Below, piece after piece: positions 8,820 to 16,045 of a DNA stretch of 45,454 nt. The DNA comes from JALYQB01 sp035640155. GTDB lineage: Bacteria; Actinomycetota; Actinomycetes; Mycobacteriales; Pseudonocardiaceae. The position numbers were made by a program, and so were the translations under genes. The notes beneath the pieces are model-generated. The model ran no database searches, was not told the origin of the DNA, and saw only the letters and a list, made by a program, of their open reading frames with translations. Numbering within the stretch: position 1 is the stretch's first letter; each line of letters starts with the position of its first letter. Where the stretch lies: NCBI GenBank assembly GCA_035640155.1, contig DASQWR010000011.1, positions 1 to 45,454 on the forward strand, read 5' to 3'.

Positions 8820-9221
8820 CTACGGACTCCCAGCCGATGCGGGCGCCGAGCCGGTGCGTCGCAGCCACAGCAGGCCGAGCACTGGCAGCACCAGCGGCAG
8901 AAAGCCGTAGCCGATGCCGTAACCCGACCAGACCGTCGCGTCGGGGAACGCGGCCGGCACCAGGAGGCTCGCGGTGCCGACGGTGAGCACGCCGGCCAGC
9001 TCGACGCTGCACGCGGCGAGCGCCGGCCGCCGGCTGGAGCGGGCCAGCGCCACGGTGGCGAGCAGGTACACCGCGGCGGCGAGTGCGGAGAGCAGGTAGG
9101 CGAGCGGAGCCGCCTCGAACCGCGTCGTGAGCTGCACCCCCGACCGGGCTCCCGCGGCGACCGCGAAAACCGCGTAGACCGCGACGAGCGCGCGACCCGG
9201 ACCGGTGTTCGTCGGCCTCAC
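8820..9221 (-). CDS. Small integral membrane protein, four helices, unknown
   Basis: A 133-residue protein starting at GTG 9221, overlapping the previous stop by four bases (GTGA). Helices are visible at ALVAVYAVFAVAAGA, LAYLLSALAAAVYLLATVALA, ACSVELAGVLTVGTASLLVPA and YGFLPLVLPVLGLLWL. I do not recognise a characterised family. Tight coupling to another small membrane protein and to the sensor kinase suggests a membrane-bound accessory or sensor part of that system. Confidence 0.82.
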   Translation of the reverse strand: MRPTNTGPGRALVAVYAVFAVAAGARSGVQLTTRFEAAPLAYLLSALAAAVYLLATVALARSSRRPALAACSVELAGVLTVGTASLLVPAAFPDATVWSGYGIGYGFLPLVLPVLGLLWLRRTGSAPASAGSP

Positions 9222-9577
9222 GCGGTGGACCAGATCTGCAGCATCCGCACAGTCAGCACGGCGAGGGTGAGACCGGCGACGGTGAGCACCACGGCGCTCC
9301 ACCGGGAGCGGTCGGACACCGCCCAGGCAGCACCCGCGGGGAGGGTGAGCACCGCGGCGAGCTGGTAGCCGAGGAATGCGGCGACCCCGTCCGGGCGCCC
9401 CCCGCGGAGCAGCAGCACCACCGCCACCACCGCCTGTGCCAGCACCAGCAGCTCGACCAGAGCCAGCGCGCCGAGCGTGTTCCGGCGCGGCAGGCGGGCC
9501 CGGACGGCCAGCAGCGCCGTCCAGCCCGCGGCGAGCAACGCAACCGTGATCACGGTGGCGGCCAGGGCGTCGATCAT
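9218..9577 (-). CDS. Small integral membrane protein, four helices, unknown
   Basis: A 119-residue protein whose ATG (9577) shares one base with the stop of the sensor-kinase gene (TGATG). It has hydrophobic stretches at IDALAATVITVALLAAGWTALLAV, LALVELLVLAQAVVAVVLLL, VAAFLGYQLAAVLTLPAGAAWAV and SAVVLTVAGLTLAVLTVRML. No characterised family is recognised. Its position between a LytS-type kinase and a second small membrane protein suggests joint function with them. Confidence 0.82.
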   Translation of the reverse strand: MIDALAATVITVALLAAGWTALLAVRARLPRRNTLGALALVELLVLAQAVVAVVLLLRGGRPDGVAAFLGYQLAAVLTLPAGAAWAVSDRSRWSAVVLTVAGLTLAVLTVRMLQIWSTA

Positions 9578-10821
9578 CAGCTGGCGCGGGCGGAGGGAGG
9601 CGCGGCCGGCGCGGCGCGCACCCCACGGCTGAACTTGGGCACCCGCAGGCTCACCTTGGTGCCCGCCCCGGGCCCGGTCTCCACCACGAGGCCGCACTCG
9701 TCGCCGAACGCGATCCGCAGCCGGTCGTGCACGTTGCCCAGCCCGATATGGGCGCCGGCCAGGTGCGGCTCTGCTGTCCGGTCTATCTGGTCGCGTAGCC
9801 GGGCCGGGTCCATGCCCACCCCGTCGTCCTCGACGCTGATCACGCAGTCCACCCCGGCATCCCGGGCGATCACCGAGACGGTGCCGCCGTTGGCCTTTCT
9901 GGTCAGCCCGTGCCGCACCGCGTTCTCCACCAGCGGCTGCAGCGAGAGGAAGGGCAGCACCACGGGCAGCACCTCGGGGGCGATCCGCAGCTTCACCTGC
10001 AGCCGTTCGCCGAAGCGCGCCTTCTCCAGGATGAGGTAGCGCTCGATGTTGCTGAGCTCCTCGGCAAGGGTGGTGAACTCACCCGCGGTACGGAAGGAGT
10101 AGCGGGTGTACTCCGCGAACTCCACGAGCAGCTCGCGGGCCTCCTCCGGATCGGTGCGGACGAACGAGGAGATCGTGGTGAGCGCGTTGCAGACGAAGTG
10201 CGGGGAGATCTGCGCCCGCAACGCCCGCACCTCCGCCTGCGCCAGCCGGGCGCGTGACTCGCCCAGCTCGGCGAGCACGAGCTGGGCAGAGACGTAACGG
10301 GCGACTTCGTCGGTGGCACGGACCAGGCCCGGCCGAGGGTCGTGGTGGCTGATCACCGCAAGGGTGCCGACCACGTTGCCGTCCACCTCGAGCGGGGAGA
10401 CGATCACCGCACGCACCGGGCAGCCGTCCTGGCCGCAGTTCATCTCGCGCTGATGCAGCACCTGTTGCCGTCCGCTGTCGGCCACCTCGAAGGCGGAAGT
10501 GGCGAGCCATTCCATGTGGTGGTTGGGCTCGCCGTCCCACCCCAACGCGACCCCCTGTTCGTCGGTGAGAGCGAGCGCGGCGGTGTCCAGCAGGGCACGC
10601 AGGTGCGGTGCGGCGGCGGCCGCCGAGTATGCCGACAGCCCGTCCCGCAGCGGCGGGGAGGCCAGCGCCATGGTATGCAGCGCGGTGTAGGTAGCCCGGT
10701 CGACCTCGGAGACGAACCCCCGCCGGGTGCGCGCCCGGTACCGCAACCCGGCGGCGACCACGGCGATGGCGGCCGCGGCGAGCACCGCCAGCAGCACCAG
10801 GTCCCTCGGCAGGTCAGCCAC
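9577..10821 (-). CDS. LytS-type sensor histidine kinase (HisKA_5 family)
   Basis: A 414-residue kinase with one N-terminal membrane helix (LVLLAVLAAAAIAVVAAGL) and a GAF-like sensory region (about residues 70-190). The sensory region contains the cysteine pair in EMNCGQDGCPVRAVIVSPL. It is followed by the HisKA_5 phospho-acceptor block AQVRALRAQISPHFVCNALTT type (histidine near residue 207), and by an ATPase domain with LQPLVENAVRHGL and EDDGVGMD. It should autophosphorylate and pass phosphate to the LytTR regulator at 6975-7823. Kinases of this class in other bacteria (BtsS, LytS) sense pyruvate. With monocarboxylate symporters downstream, a similar signal is plausible here but is inference. 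Confidence 0.93.
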   Translation of the reverse strand: MADLPRDLVLLAVLAAAAIAVVAAGLRYRARTRRGFVSEVDRATYTALHTMALASPPLRDGLSAYSAAAAAPHLRALLDTAALALTDEQGVALGWDGEPNHHMEWLATSAFEVADSGRQQVLHQREMNCGQDGCPVRAVIVSPLEVDGNVVGTLAVISHHDPRPGLVRATDEVARYVSAQLVLAELGESRARLAQAEVRALRAQISPHFVCNALTTISSFVRTDPEEARELLVEFAEYTRYSFRTAGEFTTLAEELSNIERYLILEKARFGERLQVKLRIAPEVLPVVLPFLSLQPLVENAVRHGLTRKANGGTVSVIARDAGVDCVISVEDDGVGMDPARLRDQIDRTAEPHLAGAHIGLGNVHDRLRIAFGDECGLVVETGPGAGTKVSLRVPKFSRGVRAAPAAPPSARAS

Positions 10822-10867
10822 GGATTACATGGTCCGCTGTCGCACCCGGTCCTGGCAACGCCGTGGG

Positions 10868-11809
10868 TCAGCGGATCAGGCGCGACATCCTCCGGTCGGC
10901 CAGCAGCTTGCCGCCCGTCTGGCAGGTCGGGCAGTACTGCATCGACCGGTCCGCGAAGGAGATCTCACGGATGGTGTCGCCACACACCGGGCACGGCAAC
11001 CCGGTGCGGGCGTGCACCGCGAGGCCGGCTCGCTTCTCCCCCTTCAGCCGCGCCGCGTCCTGCCCGATGGAGCGGTCCACCGCATCCGTGAGCACCTGCT
11101 GCAGCGCAGCGTGCAGGCGGTCCAGCGCGTCGTCCGGGAGCCGGCCCGCGGTGGCGTACGGCGAGAGCCGCGCCGCGTGCAGCACCTCGTCGGAGTAGGC
11201 GTTGCCGACACCGGCGATCAGCGCCTGATCGGTGAGGGCGGTCTTGAGCCGCTCGGTGCGCCCGTCCAGGAGTCCGGCGAGCTCGTCGCGCGACAGCGCC
11301 AGTGCGTCCGGTCCGAGCCGGGCGATGCCGGGCACCTGCGCGGGATCGGTGACGACGTACACCGCGAGGCGCTTCTGAGTGCCCGCCTCGGTGAGGTCGA
11401 AGCCGGGGCCTCCCAGGTGCACCCGCAGTGCGATCGGCCCCCGTCCCGGTTTCGGCGGGACCGCGGACAGCGCGTCGGACCAGCGCAACCAGCCGGCCCG
11501 CGCCAGGTGGGTCACCAGGTGCAGCTGGCCCCCTGCCTCGGGTCCGGACCCTGCTTCTGGTCCATCGCCTGCTTCTGGTCCATCGCCTGTTTCTGGTCCA
11601 TCGCCTGTTTCTGGTCCATGACAGTGCAGGGCGAGGAACTTGCCGTACCGGCTCGCGCCGGTCACGTTCGCGCCCCGCAGCGCGGACGGCGGCGGGGCGA
11701 CGGTCTTGAGCACTGCCAGCGACGCGACGTCGACCCGGGTGATGCGACGGCCAACGGCGTGCGTGCGCAGGTGGTGGGCCAACGCACCGACCTCGGGCAG
11801 CTCGGGCAC
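10868..11809 (-). CDS. Fpg/Nei family DNA glycosylase with repeat-expanded loop
   Basis: A 313-residue base-excision repair glycosylase/AP lyase. It starts PELPEV (GTG at 11809), giving the catalytic proline 2 and glutamate 3 after methionine removal. It has the helix-two-turn-helix region ALIAGVGNAYSDEVLHAARLSP and a C-terminal zinc finger (CPVCG and CPTCQ). In the N-terminal beta domain a low-complexity insert of five near-identical six-residue units (GPETGD, GPEAGD, GPEAGS) lies between ALHCH and QLHLV, encoded by an 18-base tandem repeat. Substrate preference (oxidised purine or pyrimidine) cannot be read off. It follows the DUF983 gene by seven bases. Confidence 0.92.
   Translation of the reverse strand: MPELPEVGALAHHLRTHAVGRRITRVDVASLAVLKTVAPPPSALRGANVTGASRYGKFLALHCHGPETGDGPETGDGPEAGDGPEAGSGPEAGGQLHLVTHLARAGWLRWSDALSAVPPKPGRGPIALRVHLGGPGFDLTEAGTQKRLAVYVVTDPAQVPGIARLGPDALALSRDELAGLLDGRTERLKTALTDQALIAGVGNAYSDEVLHAARLSPYATAGRLPDDALDRLHAALQQVLTDAVDRSIGQDAARLKGEKRAGLAVHARTGLPCPVCGDTIREISFADRSMQYCPTCQTGGKLLADRRMSRLIR
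11533..11622. repeat. 18-base tandem repeat inside the glycosylase gene
   Basis: About five copies of an 18-base unit close to GCTTCTGGTCCATCGCCT on the plus strand, encoding GPE(A/T)GD in the glycosylase. The central copies are almost identical (GCTTCTGG versus GTTTCTGG), which indicates recent slippage. Being a multiple of three, copy-number change keeps the frame. Confidence 0.93.
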
Positions 11810-11816
11810 GGCGTCC

Positions 11817-12275
11817 TCAGTTCACCCGCTGCAGCGGGCCGCAGTTCACCCGCTCCAGCGGACCGTTGCCGTCATCGAGGATCCCGTCGCGTTGCAGGGT
11901 GCGTGCGATGCCGTCCAGGTGTTGGCGGGCCAGCGTCATGCCGTGCACGGTCCCCACCCAGCGCTCGGGCGGCTCGCCGAACAGGGCGGGTGTCTCGGCC
12001 ACGATCGTCCAGCTGCGGCCGGTCGCCCACAGCACGGGCAGGAGCAGCAACAGGAGGAGGAAGGCGACCACCAGCCAGGTCGGCACCACCACACCAGCCG
12101 GGGTCCACAGCACGACGGTCAGCATCATGACGACGACCAAGACCAACATCACGGCGCCGGGCATCCCACCAGCGGCGACATCGTGCTCGAACTCCCGCGC
12201 GGTGACCGGCTCCGACCAGTTCACCGAAGCGCGAACCGACCACCAGCGGCCGGCAACGCGCACGGTTCGCGTCAT
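11817..12275 (-). CDS. DUF983-type membrane protein
   Basis: A 152-residue protein with an amphipathic N-terminus (WWSVRASVNWSEPVTAREFEHD), two adjacent membrane helices (MLVLVVVMMLTVVLWTP and WLVVAFLLLLLLLPVLWATG), then a soluble domain with WTIVAETP and ERWVGTVHG. I recall proteins of this layout being annotated DUF983 in Pseudonocardia relatives, ending in GPLQ-like residues. Here that ending is duplicated (GPLERVNC, GPLQRVN) by a 24-base tandem repeat. Function is unknown. The gene is seven bases upstream of the glycosylase, probably on the same transcript. Confidence 0.8.
   Translation of the reverse strand: MTRTVRVAGRWWSVRASVNWSEPVTAREFEHDVAAGGMPGAVMLVLVVVMMLTVVLWTPAGVVVPTWLVVAFLLLLLLLPVLWATGRSWTIVAETPALFGEPPERWVGTVHGMTLARQHLDGIARTLQRDGILDDGNGPLERVNCGPLQRVN
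11818..11865. repeat. 24-base tandem duplication at the DUF983 3' end
   Basis: Two adjacent 24-base units beginning CAGTTCACCCGCT, differing at a few positions, duplicate the last eight codons of the DUF983 gene in frame. Confidence 0.9.
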
Positions 12276-12403
12276 CCCCGCCTCCTCGCCCGAGTCGCGC
12301 GGCCACCGGCTGCGCGCCCTTCAGCGTAGCGGGGGAACGATCATTCGCCGAGGGCTACTCGCAGCACGTGGCACGCTGGGTCCTGCTGGAACGAGGAGGT
12401 GCG

Positions 12404-12751
12404 ATGGAGCCGGCCCGCTTCACCCGGCGCCGGGAGGACTTCCGCTGCCTGCACTGCAGCGCGGAGGTCCCTGGCACCGGGTACACCAACCACTGCCCGC
12501 ACTGCCTGTGGTCCCGGCATGTCGACGTCGCCCCGGGTGATCGGGCAGCCAGCTGTGGCGGCCCGATGGAGCCGATCGGGGCGCTCTCCGAGGGCGACGG
12601 GCTGGTCGTGGTACAGCGTTGCACCACGTGTGGACACACCTGGCGCAACCGGGTCGTCCGCGGCGACGACCGGGAGGCAGTGCTGGCGCTGTTCGGTCAT
12701 CCGGTGCCCGACGCCACCACGCCCTCACGCCGGGCCTCCCGCCATCGATGA
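12404..12751 (+). CDS. RNHCP domain protein
   Basis: A 115-residue cytoplasmic protein. The RNHCP signature appears as CLHCSAEVPGTGYTNHCPHC, then LWSRHVDVAPGDRAASCGGPMEPI, with a further CTTCGHTW pair. Together these give two likely zinc knuckles. The family name comes from the R/T-NHCP motif; its role is not known. ATG at 12404 is preferred over an upstream in-frame start because a strong GAGGAGGT ribosome-binding site lies just before it (12393-12400). It is divergent from the DUF983 gene. Confidence 0.9.
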   Translation: MEPARFTRRREDFRCLHCSAEVPGTGYTNHCPHCLWSRHVDVAPGDRAASCGGPMEPIGALSEGDGLVVVQRCTTCGHTWRNRVVRGDDREAVLALFGHPVPDATTPSRRASRHR

Positions 12752-12816
12752 CGCGCGGTGCGAAGGCTCGGGCCTGCCGGAGGTCTGTTCCGGTGGCGCT
12801 GGTATGAACGCCAACC

Positions 12817-13860
12817 ATGAGGCTCATTCGACAGGTGCCGCTGCGGTTCGCCGAGCAGGCGGTGGATGCCGAGACACACGTCAACCTGTCTGCGGTGCGC
12901 ACCGATGGGCGCTGCTTGTGGGTTGCCGGGGACGAGACCGCCACCGTGGAGCGGCTCACCGCCGACGGCGAGGGCTACCGCGAGCACGTCACGTTCCCGC
13001 TGGCCGACGTGCTGCCGCTGCCCGGCGGGCCGGACGACGAGGTCGACGTCGAGGGCCTGGCCCGCCGGGGGCCCTACCTGTGGGCGGTGGGTTCGCACAG
13101 CCGCAAGCGCAAGCGGATCAAGCGCAAGCACGACGACGCCAAGGCGATCCGCCGGCTGTCGAGGGTGAGCGACGAGCCGGCCCGCCGGGTGCTGGCCCGG
13201 CTCGCCGTCGCGGACGGCTCGGACGGGCTGCCGGTGATCACTGCGGAGGGCCCGGCCGGTCACCGGTCCGCGGTGCTCGGTGCTCCCGGCCTGCTCGACC
13301 TGCTCTCCGGCGACGAGCACCTCGCCCCGTTCCTGGCCATTCCCGGCAAGGACAACGGCCTCGACATCGAGGGGGTGGCGGCGCACGGTGATCCGGACGA
13401 CGAGACGCTCTACCTGGGGTTGCGCGGCCCGGTGCTGCGTGGCTGGGCGGTGGTGCTGCAGGTGCGGCCCCGGGAGGACGAGCCGGGACGGCTCCGCCTC
13501 GATCCGGTGGACGGCGACAGCTGCTACCGCAAGCACGTACTGGACCTGGGCGGGCTCGGGGTGCGCGACCTGTGCCCGGACGGTGCTGACCTGCTGGTGC
13601 TGGCCGGGCCGTCGATGGACCTGGACGGGCCGGTGCGGGTGTACCGGTGGCACGGCGCGGCGCAGGCCGATGCGCCGGGGGTGGTCCGCGACGAGGAGCT
13701 GACGATCGAGCTGGCGCTGCCCTTCGGGGTGGGCGATGACCACGCCGAGGGCATCGCGCTGCTCTCCGGCGGCGAGCTGCTGGTGGTGTACGACAGCCCG
13801 GCCGCCGCGCGGTTGACCCGCCCCGGCATCGTGCTCGCGGACGTCGTCGCGCTGCCCTGA
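12817..13860 (+). CDS. DUF3616 family protein
   Basis: A 347-residue soluble protein with repeated beta-propeller-like segments: LSAVRTDGRCLWVAGDE, DVEGLARRGPYLWAVGSHSRKRKR, KDNGLDIEGVAAHGD, ETLYLGLRGPVLRGWAVVL and HAEGIALLSGGELLVVYDSP. The pattern 'DIEG(V/L)A' followed by 'YLGLRGPV' is characteristic of DUF3616. No signal peptide is seen. Function is unknown; possibly it recognises or hydrolyses a phosphoester, but nothing here proves that. It is transcribed alone, 65 bases after the RNHCP gene. Confidence 0.9.
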   Translation: MRLIRQVPLRFAEQAVDAETHVNLSAVRTDGRCLWVAGDETATVERLTADGEGYREHVTFPLADVLPLPGGPDDEVDVEGLARRGPYLWAVGSHSRKRKRIKRKHDDAKAIRRLSRVSDEPARRVLARLAVADGSDGLPVITAEGPAGHRSAVLGAPGLLDLLSGDEHLAPFLAIPGKDNGLDIEGVAAHGDPDDETLYLGLRGPVLRGWAVVLQVRPREDEPGRLRLDPVDGDSCYRKHVLDLGGLGVRDLCPDGADLLVLAGPSMDLDGPVRVYRWHGAAQADAPGVVRDEELTIELALPFGVGDDHAEGIALLSGGELLVVYDSPAAARLTRPGIVLADVVALP

Positions 13861-13950
13861 CCGTGCTGGTCGGGCTGGATCGGCCAGCTCTCCCGGCGGT
13901 GGCTGGTTTGATGGGGTGGCCCCATGTTCAGACGGCGGAAGGCGACATCG

Positions 13951-14181
13951 ATGTGCCGGAGCATCAAGACGCTGCGTGAGCCCTACACCGAGGCCGTGAC
14001 CGAGGCCGACCTGCGCGCCGCCGCGCTGCAGTACGTCCGCAAGGTCTCCGGTTTCCGCACGCCCGCCTCGCACAACGCGCCGGTCTTCGACGCCGCGGTG
14101 GACGCGGTCGCCGCTGCGACCCGGGACCTGCTCGACGGCCTCGTCGTCCGCGGCGTCACAACCCGCCCGCCGGTTGGCTGA
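13951..14181 (+). CDS. DUF2277 family small protein
   Basis: A 76-residue protein beginning MCRSIKTLREPYTEAVTEAD and continuing with ALQYVRKVSGFRTPASHNAPVF. This is a near-invariant DUF2277 pattern, with a terminal helix ATRDLLDGLVVRG. The family is widespread in actinobacteria and of unknown function; the conserved early cysteine and histidine suggest a binding site. ATG 13951 is chosen over 13924 because the family starts at MCRSIK. Its stop lies inside the proposed start of the next gene. Confidence 0.93.
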   Translation: MCRSIKTLREPYTEAVTEADLRAAALQYVRKVSGFRTPASHNAPVFDAAVDAVAAATRDLLDGLVVRGVTTRPPVG

Positions 14182-15394
14182 GGACGTGCCCTGGCAGGTC
14201 CCCCCCGATGCCCGGCCCGCAGCCAAGGACCGGATCGCGTTCGTGGACATCGGCCGTGCACTCGCCGCACTGCTGGTGTTCTACACCCACATCCACGTCG
14301 TCTGGATGCAACGAGTCAACGGCGTCTCGTCGCCGGTGACCGATGGAGTCACCTGGGCGTTCGCCAACCCGCTACGACTCGATCAGCATGACATCGGCCA
14401 GATCGGCATCCCGATCTTCTTCCTGATCAGCGGTTTCGTGATCACGCCGATCGCGATGCGCCAGGGGATGTCCCGGTTCGCGGTCAACCGCGCGCTGCGC
14501 ATCTACGTCCCGCTGGTGTTCGCCGTACTCCTGGCCGGGACGCTCCTCGCCCTGGGGCTGGACCCGCTGTGGCCCGGGCAGCTGCGCGAGGTCACCCCGC
14601 TGACGTTGCTGACCAACTCACTGCTCGTGAACTACCTCATCTATCCGCAGGCGGTGCTGCTGGGGGTGACCTGGACGCTGGTCGTCGAGGTGATCTTCTA
14701 CCTGCTGCTCATCGTCCTGCTCCCGGTCTTCCGGCGATCGGTCTGGATGGGCATCGCCATCGAACTGACCATCGTGCACCTCGTGCTGATGAGCCGCAGC
14801 GAGCTGGGCCCCAGCTGGTCGCTGTTCGCCGTCAACGTCTCGTTCATCCCGATCCTGCTCTGCGGTCAGATCGTCTGGGCGGCTGCCCACCGCAAGATCC
14901 CCCGCTGGCTCGCGGGAGGTTACCTGGCCTTGTCCTGGGCGCTATACGTGTGGGCCGACCGGCCGGACATGGCAAGGCAGGACAACTCCTCCGACCTCGC
15001 GCTGGCCTTCGCGTTTCTGCTGTTCCTGATCGGACTGCTCGCCGAACCGCGACTGCGGCAGCGGGCGATGTGGACCCGCCTGTCCGAACGCAGCTACTCG
15101 CTTTACCTGCTGCACGCCGTGATCGCGTTCCCGATGCTGGACGCGCTCCATCCGGCGCTGCCCATCGAGCTGGCCGTCGTCGTCGCAGTCCTCGCCACGT
15201 TCGCGGGCGTCGAGGTCAGCTACCGGCTCGTCGAGGGTCCCAGCCATCGGCTTGCCCGCTGGCTGTCGCACCGAGACCGACCGGGCAGGCTACCCCCGTA
15301 CCGCCGATGCCGCAGTAGCCGTACGGGTTCTTCGTCTCGGAGAGGTACTGCTGGTGGTAGTCCTCGGCGTAGTAGAACGCCCGCAGCGGGGTGA
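14174..15394 (+). CDS. Acyltransferase 3 family membrane protein (copy 1)
   Basis: An integral membrane O-acyltransferase of about 406 residues. The family entry motif is IAFVDIGRALAALLVFYTHIHVVWM, with the catalytic histidine in YTHIH. Other marks are IGIPIFFLISGFVITPIA, the R-x-R loop VNRALRIYVP, the WTLVVEVIFYLLL helix, and SYSLYLLHAVIAFP near the end. Such proteins transfer acetyl or acyl groups to polysaccharides across the membrane. The start is uncertain: TTG 14174 (overlapping the DUF2277 stop by eight bases) or GTG 14186. After SHRLARWLSHRDR the frame continues for about 40 residues antisense to msrA (DRPGRLPPYRRCRSSRTGS type), probably a recently acquired tail. Paralogue of the gene at 20844. 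Confidence 0.9.
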   Translation: MAEDVPWQVPPDARPAAKDRIAFVDIGRALAALLVFYTHIHVVWMQRVNGVSSPVTDGVTWAFANPLRLDQHDIGQIGIPIFFLISGFVITPIAMRQGMSRFAVNRALRIYVPLVFAVLLAGTLLALGLDPLWPGQLREVTPLTLLTNSLLVNYLIYPQAVLLGVTWTLVVEVIFYLLLIVLLPVFRRSVWMGIAIELTIVHLVLMSRSELGPSWSLFAVNVSFIPILLCGQIVWAAAHRKIPRWLAGGYLALSWALYVWADRPDMARQDNSSDLALAFAFLLFLIGLLAEPRLRQRAMWTRLSERSYSLYLLHAVIAFPMLDALHPALPIELAVVVAVLATFAGVEVSYRLVEGPSHRLARWLSHRDRPGRLPPYRRCRSSRTGSSSRRGTAGGSPRRSRTPAAG

Positions 15395-15920
15395 TCTCGG
15401 TGCTGATCTGGCCATGGCGAGCGGCCGTCAGCGCCTGCTGGTAGGTCGCGCGGCTCGCCTCGGCCTCAGCCTGCTCACCGGCGTCCGTGGTGTAGATCGC
15501 CGAGCGGTACTGGGTGCCGACGTCGTTGCCCTGACGCATGCCCTGGGTCGGGTCGTGACCCTCCCAGAACACCCGCAGCAGCTCGGCGTAGCTGACCTGC
15601 GCCGGGTCGAACACCACGAGCACCACCTCGGTGTGCCCGGTGCGCCCGCTGCACACCTCCTCGTAGCTGGGGTTCTCGGTGTGCCCGCCCGCGTAACCCA
15701 CGGCGGTGGAGTAGACCCCCGGGACGCACCAGAAGATGCGCTCGGCGCCCCAGAAGCAGCCCATCCCGAACACTGCGGTACGCAGCCCCCCGGGGAACGG
15801 TGGCACGATGCGGTTGCCGGTCACGGTGTGCCGCTCGGAGACGGCCATCGGGTCGCTGCGCCCGGGCAGCGCCTCGTCCTCGGTCACCAACCGCGTCTTG
15901 TCCCGTCCGAACAACCCCAT
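15216..15920 (-). CDS. msrA: Peptide methionine sulfoxide reductase A
   Basis: A 234-residue cytoplasmic enzyme that reduces methionine S-sulfoxide in proteins. Catalytic C55 sits in FGMGCFWGAERIFW. The family blocks GVYSTAVGYAGGHTENPSYEEVCSG, GHTEVV, FWEGHDPTQGMRQGNDVGTQYRS and the C-terminal YGYCGIGGTGVACPVG with resolving cysteines are all present. Residues after PVGLG are non-conserved (ATASGQADGW) and read antisense through the 3' end of the acyltransferase, giving a 179-base convergent overlap. The start is ATG 15920, matching the family's MGLFGRDK-type N-terminus. Confidence 0.95.
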   Translation of the reverse strand: MGLFGRDKTRLVTEDEALPGRSDPMAVSERHTVTGNRIVPPFPGGLRTAVFGMGCFWGAERIFWCVPGVYSTAVGYAGGHTENPSYEEVCSGRTGHTEVVLVVFDPAQVSYAELLRVFWEGHDPTQGMRQGNDVGTQYRSAIYTTDAGEQAEAEASRATYQQALTAARHGQISTEITPLRAFYYAEDYHQQYLSETKNPYGYCGIGGTGVACPVGLGATASGQADGWDPRRAGS

Positions 15921-16045
15921 GAGACCAGGTTACGCCGCAGCCGGCGGGCGGGGCGGAGCTCGAATCGGGCATGCGCCGCCTGGGCACCTGGCGGGGACGT
16001 GCACAATGGCCACGGATTCGTGAGGACCGAAGGGGGGTACCCGGG

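Noticed and set aside
11533..11622. CRISPR-like repeat array
   Set aside because: Units are 18 bases, directly tandem without spacers, and in frame within the glycosylase coding sequence.
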